DNA from: Pseudomonas wenzhouensis | GTDB taxonomy: Bacteria > Pseudomonadota > Gammaproteobacteria > Pseudomonadales > Pseudomonadaceae | DNA: 64,000 nt | Reading direction: 5' to 3' | Assembly (NCBI RefSeq): GCF_021029445.1 | Contig: NZ_CP072610.1 | Location: forward strand, 930,001 to 994,000 | Shown: one piece after another, positions 16,685 to 29,362 of the stretch | Layout: every line of letters begins with the position of its first letter | Position numbering within the stretch: the stretch's first letter is position 1 | Position numbers and translations under genes: made by a program | The notes under the pieces: generated by a model | Seen by the model: only the letters and a program-made list of their open reading frames with translations | Told to the model about the DNA's origin: nothing | The model's database searches: none

Positions 16685-16712
16685 ACGCTGCACTTTGCAT
16701 CATTGCATCAGT

Positions 16713-16749
16713 AAAAACACAGACGCCCCGAATCAATCGAGGCGTTTGT
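16713..16749 (-). terminator. Hairpin near the right IS end, terminator-like on the minus strand
   Basis: ACAGACGCCCCGA pairs with TCGAGGCGTTTGT with two mismatch/wobble positions. Read on the minus strand it is followed by a T5 run. It could end dolP transcripts that lost their original terminator, and shield the IS from antisense transcription. Confidence 0.5.
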
Positions 16750-16772
16750 ATTGAACCGGTTCAGTTCAGAGC

Positions 16773-16788
16773 GTTTTCACACAGCCTG
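16773..16788. repeat. Right terminal inverted repeat of the IS
   Basis: GTTTTCACACAGCCTG, the inverse of the left end except for one base. It is followed directly by the CTGG target duplicate and the right arm of the split terminator. Confidence 0.9.
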
Positions 16789-16819
16789 CTGGGCGCCCGT
16801 TTTGCTTATGGCTTGTGGC

Positions 16820-17946
<1,127 letters not shown>

Positions 17947-17968
17947 TTAAACCTTGAATGTACGGCCG

Positions 17969-18328
17969 TCAGGCATCGAAGGCGTTCTTGATCCAGTCGA
18001 GGCGAGCGGCGCCGTCAGTGCTGATGGCGACCACATCGAAGCGGCAGGGGTGGCGGGTCCAGCGCGAGTGCTGCTGGAGGAAGAGCTCGGCGGCGATCAC
18101 CAGCTTGCCACGCTTGCGTGCATCGATGCTCTCCAGGGCACCGCCCCAGGCGCTGTGGCGACGGGCGCGGACTTCGACGAATACTACTGTATCGCCGTCG
18201 AGCATGACCAGATCGAGCTCGCCACGGCGACAGCTCCAGTTCTGTTCGATCAGGCGCAGGCCATTCCGTTCCAGGTGTTGCCGTGCCGCCTGTTCGGCGG
18301 CACGGCCCAGGTCGTTGTGTGCGCTCAA
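17969..18328 (-). CDS. yraN: YraN family endonuclease-like protein (UPF0102)
   Basis: 119 residues. It has a restriction-endonuclease-like fold with NWSCRRGELDLVMLDGDTVVFVEVRAR, where E, D and the EVR set form the nuclease-like centre. Biochemical function is not established. The frame is open to 18547, but TTG 18328, whose TG overlaps the lpoA stop TGA, gives the normal family length and tight coupling. GGAG is absent, so translation probably depends on termination of lpoA. Confidence 0.88.
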   Translation of the reverse strand: MSAHNDLGRAAEQAARQHLERNGLRLIEQNWSCRRGELDLVMLDGDTVVFVEVRARRHSAWGGALESIDARKRGKLVIAAELFLQQHSRWTRHPCRFDVVAISTDGAARLDWIKNAFDA

Positions 18329-20133
18329 TTGATGCTGTCGGGGAGGCGCTGAACCTGGCCGCCACGGAACTCGGCCCAGGGCAGTTGGCGTTCGATGCGC
18401 TGCGTGGCGTTGAGGCTGAGGCTGCCGGACAGGCCGTCGATGCGCGACTCCGGCAGCGCCTTGAGCTGGCCCAGGCGTGGTGCCAGGCGGTAGGCGTCGA
18501 CACCCATGGCATACAGGCGGCCGAGGCTGCCGCCCGCTTGCGGCCACTGGTTGCTGACTTCCTGGCGCAGCGGCGCGTGGGTGTCGAGCAACCAGGGGGT
18601 TTCGCAGAAACGAATACCTTCGAGATCCTGGTACTGGGCCTGGCTGTGGGCGCCGGTGAACAGGTGCGAGGTGGCGTACACGGGCACGTCGCCGGCGTAC
18701 TGGAACGCCAGGGTCGGCTTAATCTGCTGGGCCTGTTGTGGGGTGGCGGCGAGGAAGATGAAGTCGACGTCCTGGCGCCGCGCCGGTTGTGCGTCCAGGC
18801 TGGTGCCCAGGGTGTTTTGCAGGCGGCCGGCGCGGGCCTCGCTTTCGCGCAGTTGGAACAAGTCGGCGATCTGCCGCGCCAGCTCCACCGGCTGGTCGAC
18901 ATGCTCGGCCGCGATCAGGGTACCGCCCTGCGCCTGCCAGCTTTGACGGAAGGCGTCCAGTACGCGGTCGCCCCAGTCGCCGCGCGGCACCAGGGCCACG
19001 GCGCGACGCATGCCATCGCTCCAGGCGCGGCGTGCCACTTCGCGTGCTTCGTCCTCGGCAGCCAGGCCGAACTGGAACAGTTGTGCCGGGCCTTCCTGGC
19101 CAGCGTCGCTGTAATTCAGGGCCAGGGTGGTGATAGGCAGTTGCTCGCGCTCGCTGAGCTGCTTGACTAGGGGCTTTTCCAGCGGGCCGACTACCAGCTG
19201 CACGCCGTCGGCCTGCGCTTGCTGGTAGAAGGCGTCCAGCGAGCCGATGCGCGAGCTGTCATACAGCTTGATGTCCGGCGGGTTCTGTCCGGCCTGCTGA
19301 GCTTCGTAATGGGCGGCGAGGAAACCGTCGCGCAGGGCGCGGGCAACGCTGGCCAGCTGGCCTTCCTGCGGCAGCAGCAGGGCGACACGGGTCAGCGGCT
19401 GGCTGGCCAGCTCGCGCAGCTTGCCCAGCGCTTCAGGCAGTTGCTCGGCGGCCGGGTGTTGCGGATTTTGCGCAATCCACTGATCGATGGCGGCTTGCTG
19501 CTGTTCGAGCGTGGCGCTGCTTTTGGTCAGTTGGGCCAAGTCCAGCCAGCCGGCCAGGTCGCTGTCGGCGCCGGCCGAGGTTTGCGCGGGCAGGCTGGAT
19601 ACCAGTGTCCAGATGTTTTCGTGGTTGTCGTGCGCGACCTGGCCACTCAGCAGCGGGGCGATGAACACGCGCTCGCGTGCGGCGGCGAGGGTCTGACCAT
19701 CGGCCTCCAGGGCACGGGCACGCACCAGTTGGGTACGAATCTGTTGCTCGACCGGCAGCTCACCCAGGCGCTCGAGGCTGGGGTGCTGCAGGGCTTTCAG
19801 TGCGCTCTTGGGCTGCTTGCGCGCCATGGCCAGTTCGGCTTTCAGGGTGCTGGTGAAAATCTGTTGCGCGGGTTGCAGGCTGGCGATATCGATCTGCTCG
19901 AGAATGCGGCTGGCGCGGGCCACGTCATTTTGCTGGTAGCTCTGGTCGGCGGCAGAGAGGCGCAGCAGGGCGGCCTGCTCCGGTTTGCTCTCGACAGCCT
20001 GCTGGAGCATCTGTTCGATGCTGGCTTGTGGCGTACGTGGCAGCTGGCCCAGGTTGTTGGAGGGCGAGCTGGCACAGGCAGCGAGCAGGCCGGCCAGAAA
20101 CAGAGCAGAAAGAGGGCGCAGGCTAGCGATCAT
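18325..20133 (-). CDS. lpoA: Penicillin-binding protein activator LpoA (LppC family)
   Basis: 602 residues. The lipoprotein signal MIASLRPLSALFLAGLLAAC puts the lipid-bearing cysteine at about 20. An N-terminal TPR-like helical part (about 30-250) is followed by a periplasmic-binding-protein-like domain (LLLPQEGQLASVARALRDGF onward). As an outer-membrane lipoprotein it activates the peptidoglycan synthase PBP1a in E. coli; this is inferred here. ATG 20133 is preferred to the upstream ATG 20157 because it has CAGGATG upstream and starts the signal peptide. It is divergent from rsmI. Confidence 0.95.
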   Translation of the reverse strand: MIASLRPLSALFLAGLLAACASSPSNNLGQLPRTPQASIEQMLQQAVESKPEQAALLRLSAADQSYQQNDVARASRILEQIDIASLQPAQQIFTSTLKAELAMARKQPKSALKALQHPSLERLGELPVEQQIRTQLVRARALEADGQTLAAARERVFIAPLLSGQVAHDNHENIWTLVSSLPAQTSAGADSDLAGWLDLAQLTKSSATLEQQQAAIDQWIAQNPQHPAAEQLPEALGKLRELASQPLTRVALLLPQEGQLASVARALRDGFLAAHYEAQQAGQNPPDIKLYDSSRIGSLDAFYQQAQADGVQLVVGPLEKPLVKQLSEREQLPITTLALNYSDAGQEGPAQLFQFGLAAEDEAREVARRAWSDGMRRAVALVPRGDWGDRVLDAFRQSWQAQGGTLIAAEHVDQPVELARQIADLFQLRESEARAGRLQNTLGTSLDAQPARRQDVDFIFLAATPQQAQQIKPTLAFQYAGDVPVYATSHLFTGAHSQAQYQDLEGIRFCETPWLLDTHAPLRQEVSNQWPQAGGSLGRLYAMGVDAYRLAPRLGQLKALPESRIDGLSGSLSLNATQRIERQLPWAEFRGGQVQRLPDSIN

Positions 20134-20255
20134 CGGTTCATCCTGATACTTGAGCAAAACGAGCGGCGATTGTACCCAAGGGGCGACATCCGTGCGATGC
20201 CGCCGGGGCGGAACCGGCTAGAATGAGCACTCTTTCAATTAACGAGGTGTTTCCA

Positions 20256-21122
20256 GTGAGTCAGCCCGCCGTCGCAAGTGTCCAGCCAGGCAGCCTTTAT
20301 GTGGTCGCTACGCCCATTGGCAACCTGGACGACATCAGCGCGCGGGCCCTGCGGATTCTGCGCGAGGTGGCGCTGATCGCCGCTGAGGACACCCGGCACT
20401 CGGCGCGCCTGCTGCAGCACTTTGGCATCCAGACGCCGCTGGCGGCTTGTCACGAGCACAACGAGCGCGATCAGGGCGGTCGTTTTCTGGCGCGGTTGCA
20501 GGCCGGGGAGGATGTTGCGCTGATTTCCGATGCGGGTACGCCGCTGATCTCCGATCCGGGCTATCACCTGGTGCGTCAGGCGCGTGCGGCCGGTTTCGCC
20601 GTGGTGCCGGTACCGGGGGCCTGCGCACTGATCGCGGCGCTCTCGGCTGCTGGCCTGCCGTCGGATCGATTCATCTTCGAAGGCTTTCTGCCGGCCAAGG
20701 CGGCGGGGCGTCGTGCGCGCCTGGAGCAAGTGCGCGAAGAACCGCGCACGCTGATTTTCTACGAAGCGCCGCACCGGATTCTCGAATGCCTGCAGGACAT
20801 GCGCGAGGTATTTGGCGATGATCGCCCTGCCTTGTTGGCGCGTGAGTTGACCAAGACCTTCGAGACCCTGCAGGGGTTGCCGTTGGCCGAGCTGTGCGAG
20901 TGGGTCGCGGCAGACAGTAATCAGCAGCGCGGCGAGTGCGTGGTGCTGGTGGCAGGTTGGCAGGCGCCGGAAGGTGAGGAGGCGGTCAGCGCCGAGGCAT
21001 TGCGCGTGCTCGATCTGTTGCTGTCGGAAATGCCGCTCAAGCGTGCGGCAGCCTTGGCTGCGGAGATCACCGGGGTGCGCAAGAATGTGCTTTATCAGGT
21101 GGCGCTGGAACGCAAGGGGTGA
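20256..21122 (+). CDS. rsmI: 16S rRNA 2'-O-ribose C1402 methyltransferase
   Basis: 288 residues from GTG 20256. It uses SAM to methylate the ribose of C1402 in the 16S decoding centre. Tetrapyrrole-methylase fold motifs are [40 protein letters not shown] and [23 protein letters not shown]. An ATG at 20223 would add 11 residues; I prefer the GTG because GAGG lies 8 nt before it and the length fits the family. It is divergent from lpoA, with rnpB downstream on the same strand. Confidence 0.96.
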   Translation: MSQPAVASVQPGSLYVVATPIGNLDDISARALRILREVALIAAEDTRHSARLLQHFGIQTPLAACHEHNERDQGGRFLARLQAGEDVALISDAGTPLISDPGYHLVRQARAAGFAVVPVPGACALIAALSAAGLPSDRFIFEGFLPAKAAGRRARLEQVREEPRTLIFYEAPHRILECLQDMREVFGDDRPALLARELTKTFETLQGLPLAELCEWVAADSNQQRGECVVLVAGWQAPEGEEAVSAEALRVLDLLLSEMPLKRAAALAAEITGVRKNVLYQVALERKG

Positions 21123-21198
21123 GGTTGTCGCAGGAGCGAGCTCTGCAGAGGGCGCGCTGGGCTAATGCCAGCCTGTTAAGCGTCGACGCTGTCAGTGC

Positions 21199-21271
21199 GT
21201 AGGAGCGGCGCCTCGCCGCGAACCAGGGCGATGCGCAATTGACAAGCTTCGCCCCGGGGCGGGGCTCCCAC
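21199..21271. repeat. REPIN-like repeat, copy 1 (73 bp)
   Basis: GTAGGAGCGGCGCCTCGCCG at the left and the inverse of GTGGGAGCCCCGCCCC at the right form a pair of inverted REP units, each with its own stem. Copy 2 at 60845-60917 has the same length and the opposite orientation. It lies between rsmI and rnpB. No RAYT (REP transposase) gene is in this window. Confidence 0.75.
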
Positions 21272-21377
21272 GAAAGGCCGCTTTGGTGGCCTTATCTGAT
21301 CGACATTAGGCGCGCCAGGCTGCTTTTTCTTGCCGCCGGTAGCTTGCGGCTTGCGGCTTTGTTAACCTTGCCGGCGG

Positions 21378-21722
<345 letters not shown>

Positions 21723-21928
21723 CTCCTTTCTTCCTCGCTATACCCTTCTATTCCCCGCTCGTCTGATACCAAAAAAATCTTACTCTTAACAAATCACTTT
21801 AAGTTCGGATTTTAGCTCGCTGCAATGGCTCGAATTTATCCGCTGAAAGTCGGCTCAGGCATCTCTTTCCTCCTCGCTTTTGTGCGCTAAATCTCCGTCC
21901 TGTAAGGATTTTTCCCTTTCCGGGCGCC
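21723..21928. other. Non-coding leader between rnpB and the mraZ promoter
   Basis: Starts with a pyrimidine-rich run (TCCTCCTTTCTTCCTC) that may include the rnpB transcript end. An AT-rich part follows around 21765-21795 (AAAAAAATCTTACTCTTAAC). I see no ORF or clear hairpin in it. Together with the promoter, operator and short leader downstream it makes up the 311-nt gap before mraZ. Confidence 0.5.
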
Positions 21929-21958
21929 TTGACGGTGGGGCGCATGCGTTCCTATAGT
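21929..21958 (+). promoter_or_regulatory. Sigma-70 promoter of the dcw cluster (mraZp)
   Basis: -35 TTGACG (21929-21934), 18-bp spacer and -10 TATAGT (21953-21958), 76 nt upstream of the mraZ GTG. The boxes match consensus at five of six positions each. The putative MraZ boxes lie just downstream, in the initial transcribed region. Confidence 0.75.
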
Positions 21959-21965
21959 GTGCGCA

Positions 21966-22000
21966 AGTGGTAAGAAGTGGCATGAAGTGGGTTTTTTTGG
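21966..22000 (+). promoter_or_regulatory. MraZ operator: four TGG boxes on a 10-bp period
   Basis: TGG occurs at 21968, 21978, 21988 and 21998. The first three lie within AAGTGG. All fall on one helix face, which is how the ring-shaped MraZ oligomer binds its own operator in studied bacteria (TGGG-type repeats). The position just after the -10 box fits autorepression. Confidence 0.7.
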
Positions 22001-22033
22001 GCATGGATAGCTAATTACAGGGGAAGCGCAGCC

Positions 22034-22489
22034 GTGTTTCGCGGAGCTAACGCCATCAGTCTCGACGCCAAAGGGCGCCTCGCGATGCCGAGTCGGTATC
22101 GTGACGAGCTCGTTTCGCGTTGCAATGGCCAGCTCATCGTGACCATCGACGCCGTTGACCCCTGTCTGTGCGTGTATCCCCTGGCCGAGTGGGAGCTGAT
22201 CGAGAACAAACTGCGCGAGCTGGCCTCCTTTCGTGAAGAGAACCGCCGCCTGCAGCGACTGCTGATTGGTAATGCAGTCGATCTCGAGCTGGATGCCAGT
22301 GGTCGCTTTCTGGTGCCGCCGCGCTTGCGCGAGTACGCCAAGCTGGACAAGCGAGCGATGCTCGTCGGTCAGCTGAACAAGTTTCAACTCTGGGATGAAG
22401 ATGCCTGGAATGCCGTAGCCGAAGCCGATCTGGCTGCCATCAAACAGCCCGGCGCCCTTTCCGATGACCTGCGTGATCTGATCCTGTGA
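22034..22489 (+). CDS. mraZ: Transcriptional regulator MraZ
   Basis: 151 residues. Two SpoVT/AbrB-like repeats: [21 protein letters not shown] (about 7-27) and [20 protein letters not shown] (about 81-100), each with the DXXGR core. It represses its own dcw promoter as a ring-shaped oligomer; that is family knowledge. Start is GTG 22034 after a GGGGAAG stretch. It is the first gene of the division and cell-wall cluster; rsmH starts within a few bases of its stop. Confidence 0.97.
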   Translation: MFRGANAISLDAKGRLAMPSRYRDELVSRCNGQLIVTIDAVDPCLCVYPLAEWELIENKLRELASFREENRRLQRLLIGNAVDLELDASGRFLVPPRLREYAKLDKRAMLVGQLNKFQLWDEDAWNAVAEADLAAIKQPGALSDDLRDLIL

Positions 22490-22491
22490 CC

Positions 22492-23429
22492 ATGACCGAT
22501 AGTTTCCGCCATATCACCGTGCTGCTCGACGAAGCTGTCGAGGGGCTGGCTGTGCGCGCGGATGGCTGCTACATGGATGGCACCTTCGGGCGTGGCGGGC
22601 ACAGCCGGCTGATCCTGCAGAAGCTCGGGCCCGGCGGGCGGTTGTTGGGGTTCGACAAAGATCCCCTGGCGATAGCCACCGGGGAAGCATTGGCGGCCGA
22701 AGACGGCCGCTTTGTCGTTGTGCAGCGCAGTTTTGCGGAACTTGGCGATGAGGCTGTTGTCCGCGGCATTTCCGGTCAGGTCGCCGGCATTCTGCTGGAT
22801 CTTGGTGTGTCGTCGCCGCAACTGGACGACCCCGAGCGTGGCTTCAGCTTTCTCAATGACGGCCCGCTGGACATGCGCATGAATCCCGATGCCGGCATGA
22901 GCGCGGCAGAGTGGATTGCCACGGCGACCGAGGATGAAATCGCCCGCGTAATGAAGGATTACGGCGAAGAGCGTTTCGCCAAGCGCATGGCGCGCGCCGT
23001 GGTGCAGCGCCGTACCGAGCAGCCGTTCACCCGCACGGCCGATCTGGCCAAGGTACTGACCGAGGCCAACCCCGCCTGGGAAAAGGGCAAGAATCCGGCG
23101 ACCCGTGCTTTCCAGGGTATCCGCATCTTTATCAATAACGAGCTGGGTGATCTCGAGCGCGGCCTCGACGCGGCCCTGGAAACGCTCGAGGTCGGTGGTC
23201 GCCTGGTGGTGATCAGCTTCCACTCGCTGGAAGATCGCATCGTCAAACAGTTCATGAAGCGTCAGGCCAAGGGCGAGGCGGACAAGCTGCCGCGTGACCT
23301 GCCGATCATTCCGAAAGCCTTCGAGCCGCGCCTGAAGCTGATCGGCAAGCCGGTCTATGCCGGTGAGGCCGAGCTCAAGGCCAATCCGCGCTCGCGCAGC
23401 GCGGTGATGCGCATCGCGGAGAAGTTGCG

Positions 23430-23433
<4 letters not shown>
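22492..23433 (+). CDS. rsmH: 16S rRNA N4-methylcytidine 1402 methyltransferase
   Basis: 313 residues from ATG 22492; a GTG at 22486 overlapping the mraZ stop is an alternative. The SAM-binding loop is [15 protein letters not shown] (about 29-43), with [19 protein letters not shown] and the C-terminal [15 protein letters not shown] characteristic of RsmH (MraW). It modifies the base of C1402, the same nucleotide whose ribose RsmI methylates. Its stop overlaps the ftsL start by 4 nt. Confidence 0.97.
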
Positions 23434-25446
<2,013 letters not shown>

Positions 25447-25447
<1 letters not shown>

Positions 25448-26910
25448 TGCCCATGCCACTCAATCAACTGTTGCCCGCTGCCGAGAGCAGTGTGCTGATT
25501 CGGGAACTGACTCTGGACAGCCGCAAGGTGCGTCCGGGTGATCTGTTTTTGGCCGTACCAGGTACTCAGCAGGATGGTCGCGTGCATATCGCCGATGCCA
25601 TTGCTCGCGGTGCTGCCGCTGTCGCCTTTGAAGCCGAAGGCGCTGCGCCCATGCATGCTGAAAGTGCTGTGCTGGTGCCGGTCAAGGGGCTGGCCGGACA
25701 GCTTTCAGCCATCGCCGGGCGCTTCTATGGTGAGCCAAGCCGCGCATTGCATCTGATCGGTGTCACCGGCACCAACGGCAAGACCAGTGTCAGCCAGTTG
25801 CTGGCGCAGGCGCTGGATCTGCTCGGTCAGCGTTGTGGCATCGTCGGTACCCTGGGTACCGGTTTCCATGGCGCGCTGGAGCAGGGTAAGCACACCACAC
25901 CCGATCCGGTCGGGGTGCAGGCCACCCTGGCCTCGCTCAAGCAGGCTGGTGCGCGCGCTGTGGCCATGGAAGTGTCCTCCCATGGTCTGGATCAGGGGCG
26001 CGTCGCCGCGCTGGAGTTCGACGTGGCGGTATTCACCAACCTGTCGCGCGATCACCTCGATTACCACGGCAGCATGCAGGCCTATGGCGCAGCCAAGGCC
26101 AAGCTGTTCGCCTGGCCGAACCTGCGTTGCCGGGTGGTCAACCTCGATGATGCCTTCGGTCGTGAGCTGGCTGCGCAGGCGCACGAGTCGCGCCTGATCG
26201 GCTACAGCCTCAGCGATGCCAGTGCCTTCCTTTATTGCCGCGATGCGCAGTTCGATGATCACGGCGTGCGTGCACGCCTGGTGACGCCGCGTGGCGAAGG
26301 CATGCTGCGCAGCAATCTGCTCGGTCGTTTCAATCTGAGCAACCTGCTGGCGGTGGTTGGTGCGCTGCTGGGGATGGATTACGCCCTCGACGAGATTCTC
26401 AAGGTGCTGCCGCAACTGCAGGGGCCAGCGGGCCGCATGCAGCGTCTCGGTGGCGGCGACAAGCCGCTGGTGGTGGTCGACTACGCGCACACCCCCGATG
26501 CGCTGGAAAAAGTGCTCGAAGCCATGCGGCCGCACGTCGAAGGGCGCCTGATTTGCCTGTTCGGCTGTGGTGGTGACCGTGATCGCGGCAAGCGCCCGCT
26601 GATGGCTGCGGTGGCCGAACGTCTGGCGGATCTGGTTTGGGTGACCGATGACAATCCGCGCACGGAAGAGCCGGCGCAGATCGTTGCCGATATTCGTGCT
26701 GGTTTCACGGCGCCGGAGCAGGTGCAGTTCATTCACGGTCGTGGCGATGCCATCGCCCGGCTGATCGCTCAGGCCGAGCCCGCCGATGTGCTGGTACTGG
26801 CTGGCAAGGGGCACGAGGATTACCAGGAAATCATGGGCGTGCGTCAGCCGTTCTCCGATCTGATCGAAGCAAGCAAGGCCCTGGCGGCCTGGGAGGCCAC
26901 GCATGCTTAA
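25447..26910 (+). CDS. murE: UDP-MurNAc-L-Ala-D-Glu:meso-diaminopimelate ligase
   Basis: 487 residues, cytosolic. The ATP loop is GVTGTNGKTS (about 108-117). VVVDYAHTPDALEKVLEA and GCGGDRDRGKRP are Mur-ligase central and C-terminal signatures. DNPRTEEP (about 403-410) matches the DNPR motif that marks specificity for meso-diaminopimelate rather than lysine, as expected for a Gram-negative. It adds the third stem-peptide residue. It overlaps murF by 8 nt. Confidence 0.98.
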
Positions 26911-28273
26911 ATCCTGGCTGCTCAGCGACGTCGCCGCCGACCTCAGTGCGCGCCTGATCGGTGCCGATGTGGCGTTCTCCGCCGTTGGCACCGACAGCCG
27001 TACCATCGCTGCCGGGCAACTGTTCGTGGCGCTCACCGGGCCGCGGTTCGACGGTCATGATTATCTGGCCGACGTCGCTGCCAAGGGCGCCGTTGCCGCG
27101 CTGGTCGAGCGTGAGGTGGCCAATGCACCGTTGCCGCAGTTGCTGGTGGCTGACACGCGTCTGGCGCTCGGTCAGCTGGGCGCGCTCAATCGTCAGGCCT
27201 TTACCGGCCCGCTGGCTGCCGTGACCGGCTCCAGTGGCAAGACCAGCGTCAAGGAAATGCTCGCGTCCATTCTGCGCGCCGCCCTGAACGGCGCGGTGCT
27301 GGCCACGCGCGGCAACCTCAATAACGATCTTGGCGCGCCGCTGACCCTGCTGGAGCTGGCGCCTGAGCATCGCGCCGGGGTGATCGAGCTGGGCGCCAAC
27401 CATGTCGGCGAGATCGCCTACACCGTCAGCCTGACCCGGCCGCAGGTGGCGATCATCACCAATGCCGGCAATGCCCATGTCGGTGAGTTCGGCGGCCCGG
27501 AGAAAATCATCGAAGCTAAGGGCGAGATTCTCGAAGGTCTGCCGAACGATGGCGTGGCCGTGCTCAATCTGGATGACAAGGCCTTCCTTACCTGGCAGCG
27601 CCGCGCCGCCGGACGCAAGGTGCTCAGCTTCGCCCTGCGCGACACCCGCGCCGATTTCCACGGCAGCGATCTGGCCCGTGATGCGGGCGGCTGCCAGGGC
27701 TTCACCCTGCGCAGCCCGCTTGGCAGTGCGCATATCCAGCTCAATCTGCTCGGTGAGCACAACGTCGCCAATGCCCTGGCGGCCTGCGCTGCCGCTCATG
27801 CGCTGGGCATGCCGCTGTCTGCCATGGTCGAAGGCTTGCAAAATCTGCAACCGGTCAAGGGCCGTGCTGTCGCGCAACTGGCGCCGAATGGCGTGCGGGT
27901 GATCGATGACAGTTACAACGCCAATCCTGTAGCCATGTGCGCTGCGGTGGATATACTCGCCGGCTTTTCCGGGCGCACCGTTCTGGTGCTCGGAGACATG
28001 GGCGAGCTGGGCGAGTGGGCCGAGCAGGGCCATCGCGATGTTGGCCGTCATGCCGCCGGCAAGGTCGACGCACTGTATGCCGTTGGCCCGCTGATGCGCT
28101 TCGCGGTCGAGGAGTTCGGCGCCAAGGGGCGTCATTTCGTCGACCATGCCGAGCTGATCGCCGCGCTTCGTGCCGAACAGGCCGGCAGCACACTACTAAT
28201 CAAGGGTTCACGCAGCGCCGCCATGGACAAGGTCGTGGCAGCGCTGTGCGACGTAGCTGGGGAGAATCACTAA
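26903..28273 (+). CDS. murF: UDP-MurNAc-tripeptide:D-Ala-D-Ala ligase
   Basis: 456 residues, cytosolic. The ATP loop is AVTGSSGKTSVKEM (about 107-120). NLNNDLGAPLTLLEL, ELGANHVGEIAYTV and IDDSYNANPVAMCAAVDIL are typical of MurF. It adds D-Ala-D-Ala, the last step before the precursor moves to the membrane carrier. It overlaps murE by 8 nt and abuts mraY directly. Confidence 0.98.
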   Translation: MLKSWLLSDVAADLSARLIGADVAFSAVGTDSRTIAAGQLFVALTGPRFDGHDYLADVAAKGAVAALVEREVANAPLPQLLVADTRLALGQLGALNRQAFTGPLAAVTGSSGKTSVKEMLASILRAALNGAVLATRGNLNNDLGAPLTLLELAPEHRAGVIELGANHVGEIAYTVSLTRPQVAIITNAGNAHVGEFGGPEKIIEAKGEILEGLPNDGVAVLNLDDKAFLTWQRRAAGRKVLSFALRDTRADFHGSDLARDAGGCQGFTLRSPLGSAHIQLNLLGEHNVANALAACAAAHALGMPLSAMVEGLQNLQPVKGRAVAQLAPNGVRVIDDSYNANPVAMCAAVDILAGFSGRTVLVLGDMGELGEWAEQGHRDVGRHAAGKVDALYAVGPLMRFAVEEFGAKGRHFVDHAELIAALRAEQAGSTLLIKGSRSAAMDKVVAALCDVAGENH

Positions 28274-29356
28274 ATGCTGCTGCTGCTGGCGGAGTACCTG
28301 CAACAGTTCCACAAGGGCTTCGCGGTCTTTCAGTACCTGACCCTGCGCGGCATTCTCGGCGTGCTTACCGCCCTGGCGCTGTCGCTGTGGCTCGGCCCGT
28401 GGATGATCCGCACCCTGCAGGTGCGCCAGATCGGCCAGTCGGTGCGTAACGATGGCCCGCAATCGCACCTGTCGAAGAAGGGCACGCCGACCATGGGCGG
28501 TGCGCTGATTCTCACCGCCATCGCCGTCAGCACCCTGCTCTGGGCCGACCTGTCCAACCGTTACGTGTGGGTGGTGCTGGCCGTGACCCTGGCATTCGGC
28601 GCCATCGGCTGGGTCGACGACTACCGCAAGGTGATCGAGAAGAACTCGCGCGGCCTGCCGAGCCGCTGGAAGTATTTCTGGCAGTCGGTGTTCGGCCTGG
28701 CAGCGGCGGTCTTCCTTTATATGACGGCGCAGAGCCCGGTGGAGACCACCCTGATCGTGCCGCTGCTCAAGGATGTCGCCATTCCCCTGGGCGTCGGCTT
28801 CGTGGTGCTGACCTACTTCGTTATCGTCGGCACCAGCAATGCGGTGAACCTCACCGACGGTCTCGACGGTCTGGCCATTCTGCCGACCGTGATGGTCGGT
28901 GGTGCGCTGGGCATCTTCTGCTACCTGTCGGGCAACGTGAACTTCGCCGAATACCTGCTGATTCCGTACGTGCCGGGCTCCGGTGAGCTGATCGTGTTCT
29001 GCGCTGCGCTGGTCGGTGCCGGTCTGGGCTTTCTGTGGTTCAACACCTATCCGGCGCAGGTGTTCATGGGCGACGTCGGCGCGCTGGCGCTTGGTGCTGC
29101 GCTGGGCACCATCGCCGTGATCGTTCGCCAGGAAATCGTGCTGTTCATCATGGGCGGCGTGTTCGTCATGGAAACCCTGTCGGTGATGATCCAGGTGGCC
29201 AGCTTCAAGCTGACCGGCAAGCGTGTGTTCCGCATGGCGCCGATTCACCACCATTTCGAACTCAAGGGCTGGCCCGAGCCGCGTGTGATCGTCCGTTTCT
29301 GGATCATCACCGTGATTCTCGTGCTGATCGGCCTGGCCACCCTGAAACTGAGGTAA
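28274..29356 (+). CDS. mraY: Phospho-MurNAc-pentapeptide transferase (lipid I synthase)
   Basis: 360 residues, polytopic (about ten membrane helices). Cytoplasmic loops carry the catalytic signatures: GTPTMGG (about 72-78), the aspartates in GWVDDYRKV (about 114-122), [13 protein letters not shown] (about 190-202), [11 protein letters not shown] and the basic HHHFELKG (about 324-331). It moves phospho-MurNAc-pentapeptide onto undecaprenyl phosphate. It lies directly after murF and 6 nt before the likely murD start. Confidence 0.98.
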   Translation: MLLLLAEYLQQFHKGFAVFQYLTLRGILGVLTALALSLWLGPWMIRTLQVRQIGQSVRNDGPQSHLSKKGTPTMGGALILTAIAVSTLLWADLSNRYVWVVLAVTLAFGAIGWVDDYRKVIEKNSRGLPSRWKYFWQSVFGLAAAVFLYMTAQSPVETTLIVPLLKDVAIPLGVGFVVLTYFVIVGTSNAVNLTDGLDGLAILPTVMVGGALGIFCYLSGNVNFAEYLLIPYVPGSGELIVFCAALVGAGLGFLWFNTYPAQVFMGDVGALALGAALGTIAVIVRQEIVLFIMGGVFVMETLSVMIQVASFKLTGKRVFRMAPIHHHFELKGWPEPRVIVRFWIITVILVLIGLATLKLR

Positions 29357-29362
29357 TTGAGC

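Larger units (their letters stand above)
15182..16788 (+). mobile_element. Complete insertion sequence, IS1182 family (1607 bp)
   Basis: Bounded by 16-bp terminal inverted repeats (CAGACTGTGTGAAAAC and the inverse of GTTTTCACACAGCCTG, 15 of 16 matching). It is flanked by a 4-bp direct repeat CTGG at 15178-15181 and 16789-16792. It carries one intact transposase gene, so it looks recent and potentially active. It lies inside the former sspB/dolP terminator loop. Family assignment rests on the transposase type; a named ISfinder match was not possible. Confidence 0.9.

Noticed and set aside
15144..16819. Composite transposon or cargo region around the IS
   Set aside because: Only one IS copy, no passenger gene, and both flanks rejoin into a single native terminator.
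21966..22000. Short regularly spaced repeats as a mini CRISPR array
   Set aside because: The unit is 10 bp with no spacers; promoter position and the downstream mraZ make it an operator.
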